Source: BMS3BBIN04 sp964552465 (GTDB lineage Bacteria > Electryoneota > Electryoneia > Electryoneales > Electryoneaceae). From it: a stretch of 64,000 nt of DNA. The notes under the pieces are model-generated. The model saw nothing but the letters and a program-made list of their open reading frames with translations, was not told where the DNA came from and made no database searches. The stretch lies in NCBI GenBank assembly GCA_964552465.1, contig CAZKGR010000002.1:124001-188000 (forward strand), given 5' to 3'. Each line of letters opens with the position of its first letter. Position 1 is the first letter of the stretch. A program made the translations under genes and the position numbers. Below, in pieces: positions 46,501 to 54,112 of the stretch.

Positions 46501-49500
46501 GGTTTCCACTCACTCATGAGTTCTTTCCTTCTTTTATCTGCTGTTTCTTTGTCCAAAGCTGGCAACTTATTCGGGATATGCATCGGGTGATCCTGAGGAC
46601 GGGAACATCCGCCCGAGACCAACCACGTAGATTTTGACAATGGTGCAGGCTTGGTCTTGATCAATTGACCAACGTTCAAAGCCTTGACATCACGACCTTC
46701 GAATAGTTCTGACAGACTGATCTTCGCACCGGCAGCCGCGAGCTGTGCAGCTGCTTTCATGGTGCCTTTCATCGTTCCGTTTGCGTCGAAGGAGACGGTC
46801 GTGAATCCTTCATCATCAGCGAGGATCTGTTTCGCCAACGATCCGAGCACATTTTTCGGCCCGAGTTCAACGAACAAGCGGATACCGTCTGCGTACATCG
46901 CCTTGATCGCCGAGACATATTCCACAGGTCCAAGCAAATGCCCGCTGAGCTGATCCTTGATCGCGTTTGGATCGGATGGATACGGCGAACCGTTCTTATT
47001 CGAATAGACCGGGATTCGCGGCTCGTGAACATCAGCCGCCTGAATCGCATCGACCAACGGCTGCTGTGATTGTTCAAACAGGCTCGAGTGGAAGGCACCC
47101 GCAACGACAAGCTGCTTGGCAGTAAGTCCCTGCTCCGTCAGCTTGTTCACGGCAGCAACAACGCCGTCCACCGGACCGGACAACACACTCTGCTGCGGTG
47201 CGTTGTGGTTGGCGATGACTACGCCCTCAAACTCCTCAATCAGCGGTTGAAGCTTCTCGCGTTCCAACTTCACGGCCGCCATCGTACCCGGTTTGTCGGC
47301 AGCAGCTTCAGCCATCGTCCGACCACGGGTTTCGATCAACGTGTACATCTGCTCGCGGCTTAAAACACCGGCAGCGTGTAACGCTACATACTCACCAATC
47401 GAATGACCGACGACGCCGTCAGCCTCGAGTCCCATTCGCTTAGCGAAATCGAGATATCCGGTCGCCAATGCACCCAAAGCGGGCTGAGTGACATGCGTAT
47501 TTGTAATGTCCTTGACTTGCTGCTTCTCATCGTCCTTGGTATATGCGCTCGGCGGGTAGATAAACTGACTGAGCAGTTTCGGGTACGCGTTGCGGGTTTG
47601 CACATCACCGGTCTCGATCCCTTCACGGACTTCGTGTAGATAGATCGCCGCTTCACGGCCCATGTTCACATATTGCGACCCCTGCCCGGGGAACAGGAAA
47701 CCGATTTTCGGTGCTTCCGAAGACACATTCAGGTTGAGGACAGCGTTTGGACCCAGCGCCGCTGTGCCGTCACCCTCAAGGCTTTCAATCGCTTTGGCGA
47801 GGATTGTCTTCAGTTCATCGAGATCAGCCGCGACTACTCCGAGGAACGCCGGTTTATGACCACCAGTGTCCGCTTGCAATGCGAGGCTGTAGGCCAGATC
47901 ACGCGGACGTGGTTGAGCCCCCCCTTCCAACGCCTTATGCACCGACTTCGCGCTGCGCAGCAAGCCCTGCTGATTCGCGGCACGGAAGACGTACAGCTCG
48001 TGCGGCCACCAGTTCGCCCCGGCGGGCGGCCTGACTGCGCTGCCCGTGTATTCCTCCAACACCATGTGGAAGTTTGTGCCGCCAAATCCGAACGCACTCA
48101 CTCCCGCATAACGTGGATGATCTGGATGCTGAACCCACGGCCGCCCGTCCTTGAGCACATAGACCGGAGATTCCGGATCAGCGATCGGATCGATCGGATT
48201 ATCAACGTTCATGTGCGGCGGCAATACCTTGTGATACAACGACAGCGCGGCGCGCAGGATTCCGGCTGCGCCAGCATCAGATTTCGAGTGACCGATCTGC
48301 GCTTTCACTGAGCCGAGCGAAATCGACTTCGGTGCAGCGCCGTCTTTAAGCAGGTTGAGTACGGTTTCGGTTTCGGCTGTGTCGCCAGCGACAGTTCCGG
48401 TACCATGCGCTTCAATCAATCCGACTTGGTCGGGAGTGATGTGTGCCTTTTCGTAGGCACGTTCCAACGCGCGGATCTGACCTGCCGGATGCGGCGCAGT
48501 CATTGACTTCGCCCGACCATCACTTGATGATCCCCAACCCTTGATAGTCGCGTAGATGTGGTCGCCATCGCGCTCAGCATCCGCTAGACGCTTGAGCACC
48601 AGCACCGTGACGCCTTCAGAAAGCACGATACCGTCGGCATCCTTGTCGAACGCGCGGATCTTGCCAGTCGCGGAGAGAGCGTGCGTCTTGGCGAAGCTGA
48701 GGTAGCTGCCGATGTGCTGCTGTAGATCGACGCCACCGGTGAGGACCATATTTAGACGGCCCGATTCAAGCTCCGAGACCGCCATCGCGACTGAGGTTAG
48801 CGACGATGCGCACGCTGAGTCGCACGTGTAATTAATCCCGCCGAGATCCATGCGGTTGGCAATACGACCGGCAGTCACGTTATACAGGCCACCGGCGAAC
48901 GCTTCTTCCGTCCAGTCGGGCATGCGGTCCCACGTGTCGTTCGGGATGTATGGAACGAACCGTTCGATCGTCGTCCGAGCAGACAGCATCAGCCCGACAT
49001 CACCCGTCGAACCCGCGGCGCCGAGGATGACACCGGTGTATTCACGGTCATACTTGCCATCGCCGTAGCCCGCGTCCTCGAGTGCTTTCTTTGCCATCTC
49101 GAGCGACATGATCTGCATCGGTTCGATGCTGGTCATCGAAACAGGCGCTATTCCATAAGACATTGAGTCAAATGGCATCTCGGGGACGAATCCGCCCCAT
49201 TTGGAATAAGTCCGGTCAGGTGCTGTGCGATCTTCATCGAAATACATCTCAGGATCCCAACGGTGCTTGGGGATCTCTTCGATGACGTCTTTCTTCGTCA
49301 GCACGTTTTCCCAGAACTCATCCATCGTCTTCGCCTGGGGAAGTGTGGATGCTACTCCGATGATCGCAATGTCGCATGGTTGCTGCTCAGTGCCCGTGCT
49401 TATTTCTGCGGGAAGGTCGAAGGCTGCGAGGTATTCGATCGCGCCATCGCAGACTTCCTGATGCAGCTCCTGAACTGTGAACGCGCTGTCATGCAGGGTG

Positions 49501-51467
49501 CAGAGCTGACCGATCATGTAGAAACCGGTATCGTACTGCTCTTCGTTGTCAACGTCGCGAATTCCTTCAGCGCTGAAATGCTGGCCCTTGGTCGCAATCG
49601 CCAGCCTGCCGAGGGTGAACCGGTCCAGCTCCTCGCGTATCTCCGCGCCGGGGCGCTGATCCTTCAGCATTTGACGGCGAGCAGCGTTGAACTCTTCCGC
49701 CAACGGCGTTTCACAGGCACGATTCGCGTGCCCCGGGCCGACTTCCATGTTCACCGTGCGCTTGCATTGTAGCGCTGTATCCTGATAGAGCTGGGTGATC
49801 GTGCCCGTCTCAACGGATTCCCTGGCCATGATGTAAGCGGTGCCCATGACGACGCCGACATTCATTCCGCGAGCCGCCAACGGTGCCGCCATCGCACTGA
49901 CCATCGCTGCTGACTTACGATCACTGATCCCGCCAGCAAACAGGATCTGGACATCCTTCTCCTTGTTCTTCGGAACCATCTCGAGAAAGGTGTCGATCAC
50001 AGCTTCCCACAACGGGAAACTGCACAGTGGGCCAATGTGACCGCCGCATTCACGCCCTTCAAAGATGAATTTTCGCGCGCCGGACTCGTAGTACATCTTC
50101 AGCAATTCCGGCGTCGGCGCATGGATGTAGGTCGAAATGCCGTGGGCTTCCAGCTTGTCAGCCTGGTCGGGTCGTCCACCCGCAATAATCGCGAACGGTG
50201 GCTTGACCTTGATGACTTCCTCGAACTGCGCGTCGTACAACTCCTGCGGCAGGAAGCCAATAAAGCCGACACCCCAGGAGCGGTCGCCATGCAGTTCGAC
50301 ACTGTGCTTCATCAAGTCAGCGACTACCTGCGGGGGCATCGTGCCGAGGGCGTGCATCGGTAATGCACCTTCACGGCTGATCACGTCCGACATTTCCGCT
50401 TTGTCACTGACGCGGCTCATCGGACCCTGCACGATCGAATACTTCGTCTTGTGCAGCTTGGCCAGCGGAGCGTCCGCCGCCATCGTTTTCAACTCTTTTG
50501 CTGTACGGATGTGATCGTCGATCTCGTCACCAATCACACTTAGCAAGCGCGCCACACCCTTGTACTTGTCACGATACCGGGACGCAAGCCCAATTCCCTG
50601 ACCAACAGGCCAACCGGTCTTGCCAGGATCGCCCCAACCAAGACGTTCGGTCGCAATTTCCCGCCACTTGGCGATACCGGCTTCGCTGAGATCATGCTCG
50701 ACTTCCAACGTGTCAGCTTGGGCCATCAGATCGTCATTGACCGGGAAACCGGGACGGGCAAACACACGCACCGGTGCGAGCAGACGTTCGCCGTACGCGA
50801 CAGCTTCCTTACCGTTCAAGTTCTCGAAATATTGCTGCCACGACAGCGGCAGCGGCGACTCGGGCATCATCAACAGCTGATCGTCCAGAACTATGCCGCT
50901 TGCGCCCGCGACCTTGCAAGCCGCTGCAGCATGCACACCCAGACCACCCTGAGCATAAATTGGCGGGGTGTTATCGAGCTTGGCGAGTTTTTGTAGAAGT
51001 ATGTAAGTAGTATCATCACCGATCCAACCAGCGCCTTCGTGTCCCTTCATAACCCAGGCTTCAGGCTGATGTTCCTGGCTGAGCAAATCGGTCGCAGTTT
51101 CGCTGGATAGGATTTCGACCCAGATGGAGCGATTATGATCCCCATAGGGGAGGGAGTTCAACACATCAGAGTAATTCGAGCCATTGAGTCCGGAAAGCAA
51201 AAGGATGTAATTGCGTTCACCGAGCTTTTCCAGCAGGAATGCGAACGAATCCATTTGGCTAATGTGCAGGCGAAGGCCAATCCTTCCTGATGCACCTTCA
51301 GTCCTGCGTAACAGCTTTTCCAAAGACACGGCTGCGCGATCGAAATCAAGGCAGAATTCCGCGTCCAGCAGACCAGTATAGCCAGCTTTTGCGGCAGTTA
51401 CCGCGATGCCAGGTTCGCGCAAACCGAGTGGGCTTAACGTAATCCGTTCAAAACGATCGGATGACAT
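43524..51467 (-). CDS. Type I PKS/PUFA-like synthase: NMO-NMO-KS-AT-ACP-ACP-KR
   Basis: Partner megasynthase, about 2647 residues. GAGGA seven bases before ATG 51467 favours this start; GTG 51512 would add 15 residues. Numbering here is from GTG. Residues 15-330: a degenerate nitronate-monooxygenase/PfaD-like TIM barrel (KGHEGAGWIG, catalytic His replaced). 340-690: an intact barrel (IVQGPMSRV, RECGGHIG, LFAGGISDRKS), the likely flavin enoyl reductase. KS 720-1180 (Cys901 in DSACASS, HGTGTVAGD). AT 1280-1600 (Ser1371 in GHSIGEY, PGQGSQY). A Pro/Gln/Gly/Tyr linker 1670-1840. Two ACPs with LGIDSIKR (Ser1916, Ser2050). KR 2370-2640 (GGARGVT, Tyr2572 in DYASAN). ACP and KR are of PfaA/HglE style. 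Malonyl-type extender use is expected but not proven. Confidence 0.92.
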   Translation of the reverse strand: MSSDRFERITLSPLGLREPGIAVTAAKAGYTGLLDAEFCLDFDRAAVSLEKLLRRTEGASGRIGLRLHISQMDSFAFLLEKLGERNYILLLSGLNGSNYSDVLNSLPYGDHNRSIWVEILSSETATDLLSQEHQPEAWVMKGHEGAGWIGDDTTYILLQKLAKLDNTPPIYAQGGLGVHAAAACKVAGASGIVLDDQLLMMPESPLPLSWQQYFENLNGKEAVAYGERLLAPVRVFARPGFPVNDDLMAQADTLEVEHDLSEAGIAKWREIATERLGWGDPGKTGWPVGQGIGLASRYRDKYKGVARLLSVIGDEIDDHIRTAKELKTMAADAPLAKLHKTKYSIVQGPMSRVSDKAEMSDVISREGALPMHALGTMPPQVVADLMKHSVELHGDRSWGVGFIGFLPQELYDAQFEEVIKVKPPFAIIAGGRPDQADKLEAHGISTYIHAPTPELLKMYYESGARKFIFEGRECGGHIGPLCSFPLWEAVIDTFLEMVPKNKEKDVQILFAGGISDRKSAAMVSAMAAPLAARGMNVGVVMGTAYIMARESVETGTITQLYQDTALQCKRTVNMEVGPGHANRACETPLAEEFNAARRQMLKDQRPGAEIREELDRFTLGRLAIATKGQHFSAEGIRDVDNEEQYDTGFYMIGQLCTLHDSAFTVQELHQEVCDGAIEYLAAFDLPAEISTGTEQQPCDIAIIGVASTLPQAKTMDEFWENVLTKKDVIEEIPKHRWDPEMYFDEDRTAPDRTYSKWGGFVPEMPFDSMSYGIAPVSMTSIEPMQIMSLEMAKKALEDAGYGDGKYDREYTGVILGAAGSTGDVGLMLSARTTIERFVPYIPNDTWDRMPDWTEEAFAGGLYNVTAGRIANRMDLGGINYTCDSACASSLTSVAMAVSELESGRLNMVLTGGVDLQQHIGSYLSFAKTHALSATGKIRAFDKDADGIVLSEGVTVLVLKRLADAERDGDHIYATIKGWGSSSDGRAKSMTAPHPAGQIRALERAYEKAHITPDQVGLIEAHGTGTVAGDTAETETVLNLLKDGAAPKSISLGSVKAQIGHSKSDAGAAGILRAALSLYHKVLPPHMNVDNPIDPIADPESPVYVLKDGRPWVQHPDHPRYAGVSAFGFGGTNFHMVLEEYTGSAVRPPAGANWWPHELYVFRAANQQGLLRSAKSVHKALEGGAQPRPRDLAYSLALQADTGGHKPAFLGVVAADLDELKTILAKAIESLEGDGTAALGPNAVLNLNVSSEAPKIGFLFPGQGSQYVNMGREAAIYLHEVREGIETGDVQTRNAYPKLLSQFIYPPSAYTKDDEKQQVKDITNTHVTQPALGALATGYLDFAKRMGLEADGVVGHSIGEYVALHAAGVLSREQMYTLIETRGRTMAEAAADKPGTMAAVKLEREKLQPLIEEFEGVVIANHNAPQQSVLSGPVDGVVAAVNKLTEQGLTAKQLVVAGAFHSSLFEQSQQPLVDAIQAADVHEPRIPVYSNKNGSPYPSDPNAIKDQLSGHLLGPVEYVSAIKAMYADGIRLFVELGPKNVLGSLAKQILADDEGFTTVSFDANGTMKGTMKAAAQLAAAGAKISLSELFEGRDVKALNVGQLIKTKPAPLSKSTWLVSGGCSRPQDHPMHIPNKLPALDKETADKRRKELMSEWKPEEGAPQGVPPQQPPQPQGQPGQPPVDPMQAYQQNMARFQQMQQQYGQPGQPPAPPQGQPGYPPQQQMPPQGYPQQPGYPPQGYPQQPGYPPQGQPGYPQQYGRPMPQPGYPPQGQPGYPPQGMPPQGQPGYPPQGAPGYPQQPGYPQQAPQGMPQQPIAPQQPQAPAPPPQATTAPAAPAPTPAPAAPAAPATPAPAPAAPTGGVALSKDEVASQLVALIAERTGYPEDMLDLDADMEADLGIDSIKRVEVLGSLQKTYPAEQAESLQEELEALTRAKTMNEMVDILIAIGGKAGGAPAPAPAAAAPAAAPAPAPAEAAPAAAPAPAAAPAEAPTAGGAPLSKDEVAQQLVALIAERTGYPEDMLDLDADMEADLGIDSIKRVEVLGSLQKTYPAEQAESLQEELEALTRAKTMNEMVDILISIGEKAGGDSVNPKMGDVQQPLSAPDALQVSLSNGGAAASNVDDENDFTGVDRVGRYIFTAFEEELPPRGELPQGLILVTEDSGGIAGNTINFLAQEGVKTAMIERNALADPELLEQTVKSLREQHGSVSGVLHLATLGADKMPDNVDELVSASQTHVYSLFRILQLVEADLKEAAENGEARVVMGSSLGGAFGRQGKPSAIPTAASGLGILKTVVIEWPGVRAKGVDFDDALSPPAVAKQLVDELLADDERQEVGYPGGTRTAFRPVDATIDLNNGSEPLKLESDWVALITGGARGVTAELAYDMARAGMTIILCGRSPMPGAESPDTTSMTELSDLRKHFMLEAKTAGQKVRPVDIEKQVNWVLGQREMRKNIRRFQSAGATVEYISVDVADEENFSTAIDGIYERFGRIDAVLHGAGIIEDKLIVDKPFEQFKRVFEVKVKSTYLLAKKLKPEGMKLAVFFTSMAGRFGNMGQSDYASANEAVNRFAWRLNNEWPNARIMSINWGPWISGMVTDELIAAFEERGVIPIPLKGGRQFFLDELNHGSKDEVELVAGSGLWSADDLKRV
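45231..45880 (-). repeat. Tandem duplicated ACP domains
   Basis: Two ACP-coding blocks of about 270 bases (45231-45480 and 45630-45880), separated by an Ala/Pro-rich spacer. The proteins differ at only about four of ninety positions, yet many third codon positions differ. The duplication is therefore old and the protein is under strong constraint. Confidence 0.9.
46070..46345 (-). repeat. GYPPQ/GYPQQ repeat linker coding region
   Basis: Codes for eleven Gly-Tyr-Pro-(Pro/Gln)-Gln units between the AT and the ACP pair (PGYPPQ, QGYPQQ, PGYPQQ). The composition resembles flexible, phase-separating linkers of annexin A7 or rhodopsin tails. Such a sequence is uncommon in a PKS. Confidence 0.85.
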
Positions 51468-52073
51468 GAACAAATCCTCATCATTGGTCATAGCTTTGAG
51501 GTATTCCCCCACCCGGAATTCATCTGTTGTCCCGGGCAGACAGGCTATCTAACTAGAAATCAACACATTCACTACCAAACTTATCGGTGCCAAAGCTTGC
51601 AAACTGAATGCACCAATGCTGTGATCCACGTCGCATTTGAACCGAGCCTGAAACCGCATGGCTCAAGGGCGATTTACACAATCGAGACCCGTAAGGAAGC
51701 ACCTGAGCCGAGGTACATCTAGTCCAAGTACACAGTACACTATGGCTCCGGAGTCGGAATATAGTACATAAAACGAAGCTTTGCTTTCCAAAATGTAACA
51801 AGTGTTTAAAACGCTTGTTTGAAAATCAGCATCTAAACTTATGTTAGGACATGCAAACGTACAGAGGACAGAGTTATGTATCAACAGAAAAGATGCATGA
51901 AAATCAAGAGAGAAGCAGGCTGGACACGAAATTACAACTATCTGATTTGGACAAACCGATCTCATCAACCTCAACTGTACCTGAACTTAACTTCCCAAGA
52001 CACATTCCTGGCAACCGCAACACTATATTGCGCGCGAGAGAATAACAAATGATTTGCACATAGAGGTGGAGCG
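51468..52073. promoter_or_regulatory. Divergent intergenic region upstream of the synthase pair
   Basis: About 600 AT-richer bases between the synthase start and the divergent isomerase gene. Short open frames are present on both strands (for example 51851-52045) but show no ribosome site or recognisable product. The region must carry promoters for both sides, and one strong palindrome lies at 51798-51818. No confident -35/-10 pair is seen. Confidence 0.45.
51798..51818. promoter_or_regulatory. Candidate operator palindrome
   Basis: A 21-base near-perfect palindrome with arms ACAAGTGTTT and AAACGCTTGT around a central A; only one symmetric pair mismatches. Dyad symmetry of this size in a divergent control region is typical of a dimeric repressor site (TetR/GntR/LacI style). 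No such regulator is encoded in the window, so the binding factor is unknown. Confidence 0.4.
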
Positions 52074-53123
52074 ATGGGATTTAGTTTCAAGCGTGAGGCC
52101 GATAGTAAGAATATGGTCGAGGATATCCTGTCTTGGCCGGATCAGGTTCGGACAGGCTGGAATCAAGGCTCAACAGCGGCAAAAAGCTATCCAAATGCTC
52201 CGTTTCCACGGCATGTTGTCTGGGCAGGCATGGGCGGGAGCGCCATCGGCGGCGATTTCCTCACCGGTTTGCTTGGATCAAGTGCCCGCTATCCAGTCAC
52301 AGTTCACCGTGGCGGTCAACTACCGGCATGGGCGGGAAAAGGCACAGCGGTCATCCTCGCCAGCTATTCGGGCAACACCGCCGAGACCCTCGCCACAGCC
52401 GAAGAAGCCATCGCGAATGGCTGCACCATCTACGCATTGACCTCAGGCGGAAAACTCGCTGAAATGGCAAAACAGCATAGCTGGGAAGTATGGAACGTGC
52501 ACGGCGGACGTATGCCACGCGCCGCGCTCGGCGAAGCATTCGGTACCGCGCTGGGTGCTTTCCGGCAGCACAAGTGGATCGAAATTGACACCTCAGCGTT
52601 CAATGAAACCATCGAAGCTCTCAAACTACAGAACGAGATCCTCTCACGTGACCCGTCCGAACCGGCACATCCGTTGAACAAGTTGCTTTCTGATTGCCTG
52701 GACAAGCACCCGATGATTTACGGTAGCGGACTGTTTGTCCCGGTCGCACGACGTTGGTCCGCCCAGATCAACGAGAATAGCAAACGAGCTGCCCAATGGG
52801 GTGTGATGCCCGAGATGAATCACAACGAAGTCGTGCCATATGTCGAACATGGGGAGTGGGGCAAGTGGTACAGCGTGATGATTCTGGACGATCCCGCCGC
52901 ACCTGCGGATGTCAGCAAACGTGTCCCAATCACAGCAGAACTGGCGCAGAAAGCCGGGTGGAATGCTCACGTCATTAAACCATCCAGCAAATCGCAACTC
53001 GCCCAAATGCTCGAGTTGACCCTGCTCGGTGATTGGCTGAGTTACTGGCTGGCATTGGCGCAGGGAGTGGATCCATCGCCAATCCCGACCATTGACGAGC
53101 TGAAAGCCCGCCTCGAAGATTAA
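52074..53123 (+). CDS. SIS-domain phosphoglucose/phosphomannose isomerase-like protein
   Basis: Cytoplasmic sugar-phosphate isomerase linking glucose-6-P, fructose-6-P and mannose-6-P. 349 residues; AGGTGGAG precedes the ATG. First SIS half: HVVWAGMGGSAIGGDFL and ILASYSGNTAETLATAEEA (phosphate-binding Ser/Thr). The second half carries the bact-PGI_C signature MPEMNHNEVVPY, whose Glu and His are the expected catalytic residues. The protein belongs to the PGI/PMI family found in archaea and various bacteria. Its place beside polysaccharide genes suggests it supplies mannose- or fructose-derived nucleotide sugar precursors. Confidence 0.9.
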   Translation: MGFSFKREADSKNMVEDILSWPDQVRTGWNQGSTAAKSYPNAPFPRHVVWAGMGGSAIGGDFLTGLLGSSARYPVTVHRGGQLPAWAGKGTAVILASYSGNTAETLATAEEAIANGCTIYALTSGGKLAEMAKQHSWEVWNVHGGRMPRAALGEAFGTALGAFRQHKWIEIDTSAFNETIEALKLQNEILSRDPSEPAHPLNKLLSDCLDKHPMIYGSGLFVPVARRWSAQINENSKRAAQWGVMPEMNHNEVVPYVEHGEWGKWYSVMILDDPAAPADVSKRVPITAELAQKAGWNAHVIKPSSKSQLAQMLELTLLGDWLSYWLALAQGVDPSPIPTIDELKARLED

Positions 53124-53176
53124 TCTTTAGAATGTAGCCCGGCAGCTCCGTGTGCCGGATTTCACATCTACTAGTA

Positions 53177-53204
53177 GGGGATACTTTGAGGACAAAGTGT
53201 CCCC
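53177..53204. terminator. Bidirectional hairpin (GGGGA...TCCCC family)
   Basis: Eleven-base-pair stem (GGGGATACTTT / AAAGTGTCCCC, one G-U) with a GAGGAC loop between convergent genes. It resembles 17261-17288 closely in its GGGGA..CTT and AAGTGTCCCC ends. Confidence 0.6.
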
Positions 53205-53240
53205 CATTGTTAATCAAGCGTGCGATCAAGCTGATCGTCG

Positions 53241-53987
53241 TTAAAACTTTTCGGTTGCCTTCCTCAATAGCGATTGAGTTTCATCCTCAAACCAGATATC
53301 CAGGAACTGTTCCGTTTTCTCGTTTACCCTGGCGTGATAAGCAGTGACAACGTCTTCATAATGACTCTGCTTAATAGCAGCAAAGGCATCGGCAGGGATT
53401 TGTCTTAGATCAGAAGCTTTTTGAACTGCGGTCTCCAATACGGATTCCTCCGCCAGTACCTCGTCCAGAACTCCGAGTGCGAGAGCATCTTCAGCATTCA
53501 TTATCTGGCCTTCGTAACTGATCTTGCGCGACAAATCATAGCCAACCAGTTGCTTCAGGATCAAATCGGCAATCCACGGAATGGGAACACCAAGACGGCT
53601 TTCATTCAACCCGACTTTCACACGCGAAGCTCGAGCAATCCGATAATCACATCCAAGCGCGAGAATTATCCCACCAGCGACGGCGTGTCCGTCGATAGCA
53701 CAAACGGTCGGGACAGGAATTGTAGCAATCTTAAGCATCATATTTTGAAAACTGAGGATGAAATCAGATAACGTGTCCCAATCATATTGAACCAACTCAG
53801 GTAAATTCCACCCGATGGAGAAGAACTTGCTGTTTCCTGTGAAGACGATTGCCGATGATTGGTTTTCAATTTTGGTCAGATACGCCGTTAGTTCGCGGAC
53901 AAACTCAAAACTGATGGCATTGGTAATCCCGTTGTTGAACTTGACAATTCTGGCATCTTCCCTGATGACGGTTTCAATCAAATTCAT
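53241..53987 (-). CDS. Enoyl-CoA hydratase/isomerase family protein
   Basis: 248-residue crotonase-fold enzyme. The oxyanion-hole segments are AIVFTGNSKFFSIGWNL and CAIDGHAVAGGIILALGCDYRIA. The catalytic Glu candidate is in VGLNESRLGVPIPW, the position used for proton transfer, while the second Glu usual in hydratases is not obvious, so isomerase or another acyl-CoA reaction is possible. It is a single-gene unit on the minus strand between hairpins. Closeness to the synthases makes a role in precursor or product acyl-CoA metabolism tempting but unproven. Confidence 0.88.
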   Translation of the reverse strand: MNLIETVIREDARIVKFNNGITNAISFEFVRELTAYLTKIENQSSAIVFTGNSKFFSIGWNLPELVQYDWDTLSDFILSFQNMMLKIATIPVPTVCAIDGHAVAGGIILALGCDYRIARASRVKVGLNESRLGVPIPWIADLILKQLVGYDLSRKISYEGQIMNAEDALALGVLDEVLAEESVLETAVQKASDLRQIPADAFAAIKQSHYEDVVTAYHARVNEKTEQFLDIWFEDETQSLLRKATEKF

Positions 53988-54043
53988 ATGTCCTCCATCA
54001 TGGTTTACCGCGCCACTTCATATTCTGCGATGGCAACAGGTTG

Positions 54044-54070
54044 AAAAAAGCCCCGATTTCGCATCGGGGC
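54044..54070 (-). terminator. Rho-independent terminator of the SLBB export gene
   Basis: Eight-base-pair stem GCCCCGAT / ATCGGGGC with a five-base loop. Read on the minus strand it is followed by TTTTTTC. It lies just past the stop of the export gene. Confidence 0.8.
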
Positions 54071-54112
54071 TATGTTAAGAACAACTGGAGTAGCTGCAAC
54101 GGATTCAAGTGA

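Noticed and set aside
45472..46637. Long plus-strand open frames opposite the ACP and Pro/Gln linker region, rich in Ala/Gly/Val
   Set aside because: They are antisense shadows of a confidently identified synthase; their composition only mirrors the low-complexity Ala/Pro codons, and no ribosome site is present.
51851..52045. 64-residue frame in the synthase upstream region
   Set aside because: No ribosome site, no motif, and composition like the surrounding non-coding DNA.
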